This document shows, piece by piece, positions 25,933-36,112 of a stretch of DNA of 64,000 nucleotides. Below the pieces are notes generated by a model. The model searched no databases. It was not told the origin of the DNA and saw only the letters and a program-made list of their open reading frames with translations. A program made the position numbers and the translations under genes. Source of the DNA: Byssothecium circinans (lineage: Eukaryota > Ascomycota > Dothideomycetes > Pleosporales > Massarinaceae); contig ML977053.1 of assembly GCA_010015675.1 (NCBI GenBank), positions 34,574 to 98,573 on the forward strand, in the 5' to 3' direction. Positions within the stretch are counted from its first letter, which is position 1. Each line of letters opens with the position of its first letter.

Positions 25933-26974
25933 TCAAAGGTTTCGGGCCCGCCAACCCCTGGCTAATGAAAAAGTTAAAACCATCAAACCACCCTTCAACA
26001 GAAACCTAATCACCCAAAACACCCATTCCCCCGCCGTGATTCTCAAGATCCATTGCTTCCTCTCCCCCATGTACGAGAACCGTCCTCTTCCATGGAGCCA
26101 ATCGTTCAATCGAGGGTAATGTAAGAGAACGGTGGCGCCGAGGTACCAGAATGCGAGATGAAGGAGAGAGGAGAATGGAACCATGGCGAAGATCCAGATG
26201 AGGAAGACGCGGGAACGGAGCAGTGCACTGACGCCGAGGACGTTGATTGCCAGGTCTTGGATTGAGAGGATGAAGATGCCTAGCTGTGGATTGGTCATTA
26301 TGTATGTTCTGGTAGAAAAAGCAGAGGAAGGTATGGGTTGGGCATACCATGATGAGCTGGCAGATTTGAAGTGACAGGTGGTCTCTGTACCAGGAATACG
26401 AGACAAATGAATGGTATGGATGGTGTGGCAGAGGAGGGAAGAATGATCTGGATCTTTGTGTGGAGGGGAGGTTCGGCGTTTGGGAACGGGATGTCGGGTT
26501 TGGTGGCCGAAAGGGCGATCGAGGGGTTATGGGTGGTGGGATATCTATGGAAGTGCGTGAGGAGTGGTCTGAGTGCGTCGAAGTGTTGTCATTGTCATTG
26601 TGGGCTGTACTGCAGGCTCTAGAGAATAGGATGGAGGGTTGATGGTGGTTACAGTGTGCTATAGTTGAAAGTGAGGAGGCCCTGGTCGATGGGATTGACG
26701 TGTTCGACACCATGACCATTGAGGCGATGAGGATCGTATACCGTAAGGTAATGGAAGGCGAGAAGGAAGACAGTAATGTATGCTGTGATGGAGAAGCCAA
26801 GGATAACCTGCAATGTTTAGCTTAACTGATGACTGGACATTTGATTGATTGTGAGCTTACTCCAATGCCCGAAAGCTCAGGATTTGGGAGTAATGGAGGT
26901 GCTTCTATTCCTGTTAGACGTTGTAGAGATTTCCAGGAGCAATTTGGTCGATGGCAATGCACTGTGCCGTCCAT
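25933..26974 (-). CDS. Putative multi-pass membrane protein, unknown function
   Basis: I do not recognise the family with confidence. A four-exon model keeps the frame: 26974-26861, 26807-26653, 26609-26348 and 26283-25933, about 293 residues. It starts MDGTVHCHRPNCSW, then a KSLQRLTGIEAPPLLPNPELSGIG segment leads into a first membrane helix in exon 2 (ILGFSITAYITVFLLAFHYL). That layout resembles fungal seven-helix-like orphan proteins. Exon 3 encodes a Ser/Pro/Thr-rich loop, and exon 4 carries at least three hydrophobic helices. The intron between exons 2 and 3 would be only 43 bp, the weakest part of the model; if it is not spliced, the chain stops at 26649. The other two introns have good borders. 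Confidence 0.55.
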
Positions 26975-27759
26975 TGCATCAGCATGATTGTAGTAGCAGC
27001 TTCAGGCTCTGGTGAAGAGATCGAAAGGCGTGCGCGGGCATTCGGTGGCATTTTGGCCTCGTAGCCCCTAGGTCGAGCCCTTGGGTCGGGACATATGGTA
27101 GCACAAAGGGCCCAGGTGGTAACAAAGGAATGGTGTATGGCGAGCATCGGATTGGGAAAGACCATGATGTTTCCAGGAACGGGTATATCAATACTACTTG
27201 CTTCGTTTAATCATTGACCTACGACTGGAAACGTCTCTCGAAGCTTCCGATGTCATATCAACCAAAGGGAGGCAATACATATGTATCCACGGGTGGGACA
27301 CGTGCATATTTGGTCAGGGAGTAGGTAATTAAACTTATGTTTGATAGCACTGTAGGATAAAGAACTTCACGTAATCTATCCGTAGAGAACATGGTGAGAG
27401 ATGGGACGTTTGGAATGGTGGGAGGCGGGAGCTCGGATGCCAGAATTGGCGCTAGCGATGGATCGTTCCGCTTATGCAGGTACGAAGCTCAGGCGTGGAG
27501 AGCTCTTTCCCCGGCAACCAGCCACCATCCAACCTCTCCAATTATGCCCATCACCATGTAAGAAACGTCTCGAGGCCGCCTCACACATCACCCATTCACT
27601 CACTAACCTCTATTTCACCCCCCATCGCTTTCAGTTGCGCTTGCGCTTGCGCTCGCTCACACTCATCTTCCATCTGCGTCCTGCTGGCAAGAGCTCAGGC
27701 GATAGCTCCTACCACCTACGCGCAGCCTCAATAACTTCTCCTTTCTACACAAAAGCGCG
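26975..27759. other. Intergenic region between divergent genes
   Basis: Promoter space for the minus-strand membrane protein and the plus-strand BTB gene. The last 200 bases are C/T-rich, with CGCTTGCGCTTGCGCTCGC near 27638. No gene seen. Confidence 0.5.
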
Positions 27760-28858
27760 ATGGCGGACATTGAGAACCAGACTCCAATTGAGGAGATGCC
27801 TGCGGGTGATGTCGAGATGGGTGAGGGTGCCGGTGATGCTGGCGCTGGTGCGGGTGAAGATACTGGTCTAACTGAGATGGAGCCTGAGGTGCCCAAGCTG
27901 GTGCTGTTCTCTGAGCAAGTAACTTCCAATCCTACGTGTTTTAATTATGGTCCCAAGAACCATGCGACTGCAATTGGGATGATAATTGCCTGTGCGCTCG
28001 ACGTGTGAGGGATGCAAGCTCACCTCTGCACAAATCGCCCCCACCAGCTTCTTCATCCAAAAGAAGATGTCGTGGAAGGCTATGGAACATTCAGCTAATC
28101 ATGCTTTAGCTTGATGAAGAGCCCGATCGTCGAGGTTGTCGTCGGGACTGGGGAGAATCGAACCACATACTCTGCCCACCAGGCCGTCCTGATCAAGGCG
28201 CCCGTCTTCGCCGAGCAGGTGGAGGCTTTTGCGCCAGGAAGTGTAAGAAGGCACCAGCACACATATCGTCTACTCGGTGGACTGACTTATGTAGGCCCGG
28301 CAAATCATCATGTCCGACGTCGACACCGACGCCATGGGATCCGTGATTGAATACCTCTACACAGGCGAATACTTCCCTAAGAAGACAACCTCCGCACGCG
28401 ACGCCCCTCTCGAGAAAGACCCGCGCCTACCCCCCAGCGACGACGAAGGCCTCGGTCTGCTAGTTCACGCTAGAATCTACACGCTCGCCGACCGTCTCCA
28501 ACTCCCGAACCTCAAGTCCCTCGCACACTCCAAGATCCACCGCACAGCATCTACCGCAAAGGGCGAGCTCGCATACGCACGCTACGTATACAAGGAGAGT
28601 AACCCCGAGGACAACACCATCCGCAAGCCCGTCGCCGCTTTCTGGGCCACACGTTCTTTCAGCCTACGCCACGAGGCCGAGCCAGAGTTCAGGGCCATGT
28701 GTCTCGAGTTCCCGCAGTTCTCGTATGATGTGCTGCAGCTGGTGCTTGACCAGCATGAGAAGGGCCGTGGACGTGGTGGCGATGGCGATACGACGCATAG
28801 GGGGCCGGCGGTCGTGCCTGGAAGCAGCAGGAAGCGTGCCAGAGTGAGTCAAGTGTAG
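27760..28858 (+). CDS. BTB/POZ domain protein
   Basis: Probable substrate adaptor or scaffold of the fungal BTB family; partners are unknown. Exon 1 begins at 27760 with an acidic Gly/Ala-rich leader ending LVLFSEQ (27918). The BTB core follows: SPIVEVVVG, YSAHQAVLIKAPVFAEQ, then after a second intron (28243-28294) a terminal exon 28295-28858 with MSDVDTDAMGSVIEYLYTGEYFP and helices of the BACK-like region. The borders of the first intron are uncertain. An acceptor ending at 28119 joins in phase 0 and gives 281 residues, while the stronger-looking TTTAG at 28105-28109 needs a different donor (for example 28004) and would add about 30 residues. The C-terminus is Gly/Arg-rich and basic (SSRKRARV), possibly a nuclear localisation signal. 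Confidence 0.8.
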
Positions 28859-30783
28859 AGCCAAGTGTAAACGGGCTTTGCGCCTACTTGATTCCGCATT
28901 CGCTTTCAAGTTCTTTCTTACTGTTCGTCTGCTCTGCGACAACGCGAGGGAATATCTCTTTAAGCAAGCGTTTAGCTGGAAGTGCGCACCCTGCGACACA
29001 TCAGCGAGGCTCGCAGTCCACGCTGAGTTGCCAACTTTCCAAGTCTCGACCACCAGCCTTTTCCCAGCGGCATGCCAAGCTTCTCTCTTTTGTCAACCAT
29101 CTATGTCGTTTGTCTACCCTACTCTACTTTTCCTACCAGGTGGCTGAGATGGGACCGATCCGTGTGCATGGGAATTAGGGGGGGCATCTAGGAGGAATCT
29201 AGGGGCCCACGATAACTGTACCTAACATGTAGTGTATGCATAGTATTTACTGCATCTCATGTATTGTACGTTAGCTTTTCACTCCTCTTCGGCGTTATTC
29301 CTTCTTCCCTTTGTCGTGTGGGATAATCAGAAGGGCGGGAATGGGAATGGTAATGTACGGTATGGGATGGTATCCGGTATAAAGCCATAAGCGGTTTTCG
29401 AATAACTTCCCCGTCTCGCCTCGTTTTTTCTCATCTCATCCCATCCCCATTTCAAGTCCCATCAACCGACTCATCCATCCATCCCATCCCATCAGTGATG
29501 CCATCACACATCACATCACAAAACACCCACCACGCCCCTCTCCTCCCTCTCCCCTCCCCCCCTGTGCATCCCGCCCCCACCCCCATACTCACAACCTGAA
29601 GCTCCCTCTCCAGCCCCCTTACCCTCTCCCTCGCCACCTCGGGCTCATACCCTCACACTCCCCAAATACCGCAAAACGACGTCCCACCTGGGGAGGTAAT
29701 AGTCGACAACGAGCCCGCCCCAGCCCCAGGATTTGCTCGCGTAGTCGGGGATTTCAGCGTTGGGAACCCGTTGCGTGAGGTGGTTGCGGGTCGGGCGGAA
29801 TATTCGTAGAAGTCTGCTATGGTGGTTATATATATATATACGACGTAACCGTCAGGAGCCGAAACTAGAGGCAGAACAGATCAGACTAAGGATGAATAGC
29901 TCGCATTTCCCAGATCCTTCAGCGTCCCGGTGAAGAGATCACCAACCACTATGCACGAGTCCAAATCCTCAGCTCGCCAATCACTTCCACATCTCTCCAG
30001 TCGTGCGCTGTATCCGGCAGCTGCCCCTTGTTTCCCTTGATGAGAAGGTTGATTTGTCGGTGAGCTTCAACACCGACAAGATCCTTTGGGCTTCTGGTCG
30101 AATGGTAGCGGCGTCGTCGAGAGGAAGTCGTCCTGGAATCGGAACAACCATTCCAGAACTCCGGCCTGCACAGTTGGGGCGGGAAGACCTATCCACACGC
30201 CATAGAAGTGTTGGTCCTTCATTGCCTCAAATATCGAGGGCACGGCGCGACACTACGTAATTGATTTAGTTGCTCTGAGGTATCTGACTTTTTCGACGCC
30301 TGACGACGTTGCAATGCAGGGGGTTGAAGGACGTATTGGGGCCATCTAGAATATGCTTGCATTCTGAATTCCGGTGAGGAGTTTGCATGCAATGGGGAGG
30401 CGTGGTTCTCTTAGCACCACACCTCCATTAGCTCTGCCCATAGCATGCTGTGGAGCCCACACTAGCGAGCCTGGAAGGGGCAGCCTCGAGCAAGCGATGT
30501 GAGTCAGAGCATGCAGCGGTGCTATTATCCAGGCATCATAGTGCGGCCTCGATTGGGTGACGATGAGTACTTTGAGTTCTAGGTTCTGCAAGAGGCCTCG
30601 TGGCTTTCGATTGTGGAGACGAGCGGGTCCCCACCGGTGAACCGATGTGTGCCTAATGAAGGAAGTAAGTGGGGATAAATACAGGAGGAAGGGACGTCGT
30701 AGATTCCCTATTCAAACCAAAGGTTCTCTTCGCCCTGATTCTTCAACACCACCAATTCAACGCCTCGCAGGCTATTATCCAAT
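28859..30783. other. Gene-poor region with a gene relic
   Basis: Holds the 3' flank of the BTB gene, C-rich low-complexity sequence around 29500-29600, a TA dinucleotide run near 29827-29840 and the relic described at 29645-29825. Minus-strand frames at 29980-30600 look partly coding-like but are broken and unrecognised. A likely TATA element (GGATAAATA) lies near 30673-30682, upstream of the small gene at 30784. Confidence 0.5.
29645..29825 (-). pseudogene. Relic of alpha-N-acetylglucosaminidase (NAGLU-like) C-terminus
   Basis: On the minus strand a frame reads NAEIPDYASKSWG, then GGLVVDYYLPRWDVVLRYL, and stops at 29645. This is the pattern DYA-K-x-GLV-x-YY-x-PRW-x-L of the C-terminal part of the NAGLU family (lysosomal alpha-N-acetylglucosaminidase in animals; secreted or vacuolar homologues in fungi). 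The residues just before it, FYEYSAR, continue the family pattern but in a neighbouring frame, so a single-base shift separates them around 29790. There is also an extra Gly-Trp inside the WSGL-like motif. Nothing upstream supplies the catalytic domain. Call: truncated, frameshifted remnant; the family is recognised by motif only. Confidence 0.55.
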
Positions 30784-31041
30784 ATGTCTAGCGGCAACGG
30801 AAACTTGAACGCTAGCAACACTGGTGGCACCAGTAACAATACCCAAGCGGATACCAATTCCAATGCCAATACCAGTGCCAGTCGTAGTACTGGCGCAACC
30901 GCTTCCGGTACGAGTGGACCTATGCAGAGCGAAGAGCAACGCGAAGGCATGGCTGGATTCGTCCGCAATCTCCAGGACAAAGGAGTCACAGAGATGGTCC
31001 AGAAGGCAGGGGACTCCTCTCGCAAGAAACGCGGCCTTTGA
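30784..31041 (+). CDS. Small Ser/Asn/Thr-rich protein
   Basis: An 85-residue frame with no intron. The first 45 residues are almost entirely Ser, Asn, Thr, Gly and Ala; the rest is a charged helical tail (EEQREGMAGFVRNLQDKGV) ending in a basic KKRGL. A TATA-like element about 105 bases upstream and a pyrimidine/adenine-rich leader ending CCAATATG support a real transcript. No signal peptide or membrane segment. The two-part build (disordered head, helical tail) resembles small conserved fungal stress-type proteins, but I recognise no family. Confidence 0.5.
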   Translation: MSSGNGNLNASNTGGTSNNTQADTNSNANTSASRSTGATASGTSGPMQSEEQREGMAGFVRNLQDKGVTEMVQKAGDSSRKKRGL

Positions 31042-31563
31042 GGCTCATAAGCTCTGTAAGTCGAAATATGGCCCGAAATTCTTTCTTCAGTTTTATATTT
31101 TGTTGACTCTAATAGAAGCATAGAGATCTCGCAGTCGGCAAAAGATGGGAGGCTTGGGAAAAACGTGGATAGTTTGATAGATGCCAGAGAGCTGTAACAC
31201 CGTATACTATCAATCCTGACCTGTCTGCCTGTGTATTTGGATGTTGGATGCTGTGATGTGCACTATTTCAGCCCGAGAAGCTCAGCCACAAAGCAGCCTG
31301 ACTCAGACATGACTAAGCCAAAGGGTTCACCGACTTATAATGCTGTTGACCCCAAACTTTATTTTCATTTTAGATCTCACTTCAATCTCAGCGATACAAA
31401 TCGTAGCAACGTGCTGCAGCTATACAACTTTAGTAATTGCTTTTTTGCAACCTTCAATTCCGACTTCTTAATAGGCGCACATTGTTCCTGGCTGCCATTT
31501 CTCTATAGAGAAGGTACGTGCATCACTTTATTCTACCAACACGCCATTTTAACACTCTTTAGG
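31042..31563. other. Intergenic region and probable 5' UTR of the kinase-like gene
   Basis: Contains a plausible 49-bp intron at 31514-31562 (GTACGT...TTTAG) that ends one base before the proposed ATG at 31564. The in-frame open sequence upstream (from 31231) is then leader rather than protein. Confidence 0.55.
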
Positions 31564-33102
31564 ATGGACTGGAATGAGATAGCAGAGCGCGAACACTGGG
31601 TGCAGTGCTATGACTGGGCCGCCACATTCATATCACAAAAGTCCGCCATTCCAGGCTGGGTCTCCTCTTTCCGGCCCGGACGCCCATCGAGCGAAATAGT
31701 TGGAGAGTTCTCTGGTTCTTTCAACTGGAGCTGTCACATGCGCTTTTCAGATGGCGTAGAATGGCTTGTGCGCTTTGCTATGCCTGGCAAAGTGATGGAT
31801 GTGGACGAAAAGCTCTGTCGAGAGGTTGCAGCGATGCGCCTAGTCCGAGAAAAAACGAGCATCCCAGTACCCAAAGTTCATAGTTGGGGACTATCGAATG
31901 AAAATACGCTGGGGCTGGGGCCTTTCATTATTATGGACTTTGTCCAAGGCGGCGAGTCCCTCCATCACCTTTGGCGACAAGGTCCTGATGAGGCGGTATT
32001 GAGATCAAATATTAGCGAAGTGGACCTCCGCACGGTGTATCGCCAGATAGCGAGATTCTACCTCGAGCTTTCGAAACTGGAGTTCCCCCACGCTGGTTCT
32101 CTATGCATCCGAGACGACCAGAGTATACACGCAGACTTGGGGCCGCTTACGCTGAAGATGCAAGAAATCGAGGCCCATGGAGGGGTTAAAGTCGGGGGCA
32201 ATCGCTCGACAACATTCCCATCCGCGAAAGAGTTCTTCGAGTACGTTGCTGAGCAAGACATAGAACAACTGTACAAACAGGCCAATTCAGTCGATAACGC
32301 CGACGACGCTCGAGCTAAATACAAATTCCGCCACCAGTTCAACGCTCTCATTCCCCGCTTTGTGAATGAGGAGTACAATAAGATGACGCCTAGGCTGCTG
32401 TGCGATGATTTCCGATACGGGAATATGATCGTTGATAACGCGAAAGACCTGAAGATAATCGCGGTTATAGATTGGGAGTGGGCATATGCAGCGCCCTATC
32501 AGATGTTCTGCTCAGCACCGCGCTGGCTTCTAATCACGAAGCCGGCTGAATGGCCTACGCCAACAGGTGCGGAATTCGATCGATATAAAGCATGCTTGGA
32601 GGTTTTCCTCGATGAACTTGAACACCTGGAGAGTGAGAGTGAGAAGCACTTCGAGGAACCTGAGCGCCAGGAAAGCGAAAGCGAGAAGAATTGCCAGCAA
32701 CTCGAGCATCTGGGGTTTGAGAGTGGGGAAGTCCGCGAACGGCCTGAATGCCTAGAGATTGAGAACGGGAAGGTCTCCAAACAGCTTGAACGCCTGGGGA
32801 TTGGGAGCGACAAGGCCTCTAAACAGCTCGAGCACCCGAAGAAGCTTTCCGCCCAGATGCGCAAATCTATGACGGACGGCACGTTCTGGTTCCATGAGTT
32901 ACTGTACGACTGTTACACGAATGCTGAGAATACGGCCTGGAAGGCTATTTGCAGTCTGCATCCTGATTTTGAGGAACTCGCCCCAATCGCAGAAGAGGAA
33001 CTGAGGGAGTTTGTGGAAAGGAAAGTGAAGGAATTGGAGGCTTATAAGGTAGAGTGGGCAGCGATAAAGGCAGCGATTGAGCGATATGAAAAAGCCAGCT
33101 AA
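31564..33102 (+). CDS. APH-like kinase family protein with internal 14-residue repeats
   Basis: Aminoglycoside-phosphotransferase/choline-kinase-like fold, a family greatly expanded in moulds and mostly without known substrates. From the Met at 31564 (MDWNEIAEREHW) it has 512 residues; the frame is open back to 31231, but the upstream part looks like leader. Seen in order: a nucleotide-binding N-lobe with WLVRFAMPGK, VAAMRLVREKTSIPVPKVHSWG, the hinge GPFIIMDFVQGG, the catalytic-loop equivalent LLCDDFRYGNMIV and the metal-binding VIDWEWAYAAP. The catalytic loop has Cys-Asp-Asp where most members have His-Gly-Asp. After FLDEL, five 14-residue Glu-rich units are inserted (32620-32829), followed by the usual C-terminal helices (FWFHELLYDCY). 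No neighbouring biosynthetic genes hint at a substrate. Confidence 0.85.
   Translation: MDWNEIAEREHWVQCYDWAATFISQKSAIPGWVSSFRPGRPSSEIVGEFSGSFNWSCHMRFSDGVEWLVRFAMPGKVMDVDEKLCREVAAMRLVREKTSIPVPKVHSWGLSNENTLGLGPFIIMDFVQGGESLHHLWRQGPDEAVLRSNISEVDLRTVYRQIARFYLELSKLEFPHAGSLCIRDDQSIHADLGPLTLKMQEIEAHGGVKVGGNRSTTFPSAKEFFEYVAEQDIEQLYKQANSVDNADDARAKYKFRHQFNALIPRFVNEEYNKMTPRLLCDDFRYGNMIVDNAKDLKIIAVIDWEWAYAAPYQMFCSAPRWLLITKPAEWPTPTGAEFDRYKACLEVFLDELEHLESESEKHFEEPERQESESEKNCQQLEHLGFESGEVRERPECLEIENGKVSKQLERLGIGSDKASKQLEHPKKLSAQMRKSMTDGTFWFHELLYDCYTNAENTAWKAICSLHPDFEELAPIAEEELREFVERKVKELEAYKVEWAAIKAAIERYEKAS
32620..32829 (+). repeat. Five tandem 42-bp units inside the kinase-like gene
   Basis: Five consecutive units of exactly 42 bases, each encoding 14 residues that begin Glu-(His/Arg/Cys)-(Leu/Gln) and end in Pro or Leu, plus the start of a sixth (EHP). 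The units have diverged (roughly 40-60% identical residues between neighbours), so the array is old. It is charged and likely helical or coiled coil. Confidence 0.9.
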
Positions 33103-35143
33103 AGCAAGGTATGGTGATGCACGTTGCAGACGCAAGGCATAGAGAGATTTATGAGCGCGATCCGACGCGGAAGAGGGGACTGACGACGCCCTGGTCCAAT
33201 GGCCTTTCGGCATGAAGAGGTTGACGCCACGAGGCGCACTCGAATGGTATACTGGTTCGTGTAGCGGGTATCACCGCCAGCGATCGATGATATCGCTACA
33301 GGATCGGGGAGGGGAGAAACTTGCGGAAAGATGGAGCTCGTTCCGACTCTTGGAGAAGAGAAATCGATGTACACGAGGTCGGTGGGGGTACGGGTTGGAG
33401 CAGTCAATTCGGCCTAGGCGAGCAAACGGATGAAGTAGACTCAATCTTTAGAGGGTCAAAGAGGGCGATGACTGTGGGGGAAAGGTGTCATTAGCACGTA
33501 GAAAGTGGAATCGAGCTTAGAGGTTGTGTTGGGCTCATATGGCACTTGTATACACAAGCAGATCGCAAGCAAAGGACGGAATAACCAAAAGCCAAACCCT
33601 ATGTTAACGGTGAGATGCAAGACCTTACTTCTTTCACCTCTTGAAGTTGCTTAACGGGGAGTGAATCGTTGTGTCTAGGGTGATTTGCTGGACGCTTTGG
33701 CTGGCTGTCCAGTATTGCTCCTTTATTGGGTAAGCAACCGGGATTGAGAGCAACATATGCAAGCCACAAAGGGTCCCATGGAAGAAAAATGTATGTTTTA
33801 GACGGCCTGAGAATGCTGTGGAGAGGTGTTCGTATTGGACGCGGCTGCCGTTCCGCTCCCGCTGTAAGACGCTTGAGAGGCTGCAGCGAAGTGCTTGGCC
33901 AGTTGCCGTTGCGTGCTGCCTAATCCGATGCATGATGCATCGAACCATACGGATTCCGGATCAGACATGGTGGAAGTGGTGGAAGTGGTTGACATGTGCT
34001 CGATGCCCATTGCCCACCTCCAGGGTAAAGCCTGCTTAATACGGACACCCGAAGCCCGACACCACATCAATGAGTTGATGCACCTGGATTCTAGCACGTG
34101 TCCAGTTACTTTGGACATCTGGACATCTGGAGGAGCTTGACCTCAAGTGCTTGTACCCACCGAGATAGAAAGGCCGGCACGACTAAGTAATCCACCATTG
34201 CCTAATCAACGCTGCCGTTTGTCGATCGACTGCAGAGCCTCGATTCTACGGATATTAAGATCACTGCGGTCTTGGAACTACTTAGTGCTCACCACCTGGA
34301 GGTAAGCAAAGAATTACTTCCATCGGACGCGGCGCCAGCCACCTTCCCCGCAATACGTACGCATCGAAGGCGAGACAACGCATGTGTTTACCCTGCAGGC
34401 TGCTTTCACTATAGAATTAAGCGCCAATAACATCCATCTCCCACCTGCGTTCATCTCCCTCCCTCCACTTGCCACCAACTGTCTGCCGTCTCGCTTCGAT
34501 GGATGCGCGTCCAGAATCCTAAGGCGAGTCTCTTTCCATTGTCGTCGGGCCGCCGGGCCCTCTATTGGGTTAGCCGTACAGAGCACGAGACCAGCGAATT
34601 CATTCACCTACCCTACCTAGTACCGTGGATATTCCGACGCCGCTCTTATCCTGCGTACTTCACGTTGCCACACAATATCGCGACCGCTTTTACAATCTGG
34701 AGCGGCTGTTGACATTGGTCTGCGTGTACTGTGTGTTCTTCACTTGCTGCAATCGACTAGTTCCCGCTGCCTGTCATTTGACATGCAAACGACAACCTTG
34801 CGCAGGCCCGCACCTTCAATGAACTAAAAGGCACAAGAGCCTCCCTCTTTCAAATCTTCTCGAAAAGTCGACTGCACCCACGCGTCCCCAGCTTTGCAAC
34901 ATTCGATTCATCACTTCTGCTGTTTCTGGCGGGTAACATAGCGTCGCCGCCACATCAATCCCATCTCCGATCGTCCGATCTTGACATATCCCAGCGACAT
35001 CTTCTAGTAACACGTGCTACTTCCTCAGCTCGAACAATCTCAACAATCATCAAATTCTCTTTGCCTTTCGTTTCCCTACAAAATCTGCTATCAGCACTTC
35101 GGGCGACCTCGGCTAGCTGCTACAAGCATCAAGACGATTCGCT
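33103..35143. other. Gene-poor intergenic region
   Basis: This 2.0-kb stretch has no supported gene. A minus-strand frame at 33798-34118 contains a Ser/Thr/Ala-rich stretch without a recognisable domain. The last 400 bases are pyrimidine-rich and probably form the promoter and leader of the cyclin gene. Confidence 0.45.
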
Positions 35144-36112
35144 ATGCTTCAAGTCTGCCATCCGACTCCACCAGCGACGGTCCACCCAACATATGTGGCC
35201 GCACCGATACGTCAATCGACAATGAGCAATCTCTCGAACCCGCCTTCAGCGCCCAATCCTGCGGGTGACGCGGGCGTATTGCCGGAATTCTCGCACCTCC
35301 AGCTTCATGACGCACCGTCTCCCCCGGAGGACGATGAACTAGACATTATGACAATGTCCCGGGAGACAGCCATGAAGATAGTGATGCGTGCCATGGTATC
35401 GTTGGCAAACTCAACAGGTGACGTACCCGCAACGCCACCGATCTCGAGGCCGGGGACACCACTTGGGAAAGAAAATGTATCGGTCAAAAAGGGACATCGA
35501 CGCGTAGCTTCTCGACCAGCAACGCCCATTCCATCTGAAAGGCAAAGGACACAGAAAACAGAGCTCGAACAAGCGGAAGCGAGTCACGACGAGCCTACTA
35601 TCACCCATGACATTGGAGCTGGAGCTGAGCCAGAGTATGTGCAGCGAGCGAACATGGCGAGGAAGTTTTTCTCCAAGACGGCCCCAAAGCTTGGGCTCGA
35701 CGGCTATGTCAACAGGATCCAACGCTTTTGTCCGTTCTCGACGGGAGTGTGGCTAGCGGCGGGGTCGTATATTCTGCGACTCTGCATCATCGATAAGATT
35801 GTGCCGCTCACCCACCGAACCATGCATCGATTGATTCTAGCGTGTCTGACGGTTGCGATGAAGACGCTCGAGGACCACCGCTGGCCACAGAAGCGGCTGG
35901 CTGGCGTGGGTGGTGTCGAAGATGTAGCCCTCAGCCGGCTAGAACTCTGCGTCGAATTCCTGCTGGACTTTGACCTTCAAATTTTTACGCCGGAGAAGAT
36001 GAAGGAGTTGACGATTTCGCTGCAGAAGGTGGGACATGCGGCGACTATGACATCGAAACTACCGGAATCGTTCGATTTGCAGCTGCCGTTCAATCCCAAG
36101 CGTCGACAATGA
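35144..36112 (+). CDS. Pho80-type cyclin (Pho85 cyclin family)
   Basis: Cyclin partner of a Pho85-like CDK, likely in phosphate or nutrient signalling. Single exon, 322 residues from 35144; a second in-frame ATG at 35222 (ACAATGAGC, 296 residues) may be the true start. The N-terminal half is disordered, Pro/Ser/Thr-rich with several TP sites. The cyclin box starts near FFSKTAPKLGLDGYVNRIQRFCPFSTGVWLAAGSYI, with LTHRTMHRLILACLTVAMKTLEDHRWPQKRLAGVGGV and LSRLELCVEFLLDFDLQIF, the characteristic Pho80 order. The usual KxxxDxxY-like spacing in the middle is modified (EDHRWPQKRLA). Confidence 0.9.
   Translation: MLQVCHPTPPATVHPTYVAAPIRQSTMSNLSNPPSAPNPAGDAGVLPEFSHLQLHDAPSPPEDDELDIMTMSRETAMKIVMRAMVSLANSTGDVPATPPISRPGTPLGKENVSVKKGHRRVASRPATPIPSERQRTQKTELEQAEASHDEPTITHDIGAGAEPEYVQRANMARKFFSKTAPKLGLDGYVNRIQRFCPFSTGVWLAAGSYILRLCIIDKIVPLTHRTMHRLILACLTVAMKTLEDHRWPQKRLAGVGGVEDVALSRLELCVEFLLDFDLQIFTPEKMKELTISLQKVGHAATMTSKLPESFDLQLPFNPKRRQ

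Noticed and set aside
26006..26800. 264-residue minus-strand open frame
   Set aside because: Only its central part (26348-26609) fits as an exon of the membrane protein; the remainder runs through introns and other frames.
33798..34118. Possible small minus-strand gene (106 residues)
   Set aside because: Ser/Thr/Ala low complexity, no recognisable domain, and no supporting splice sites or promoter element.
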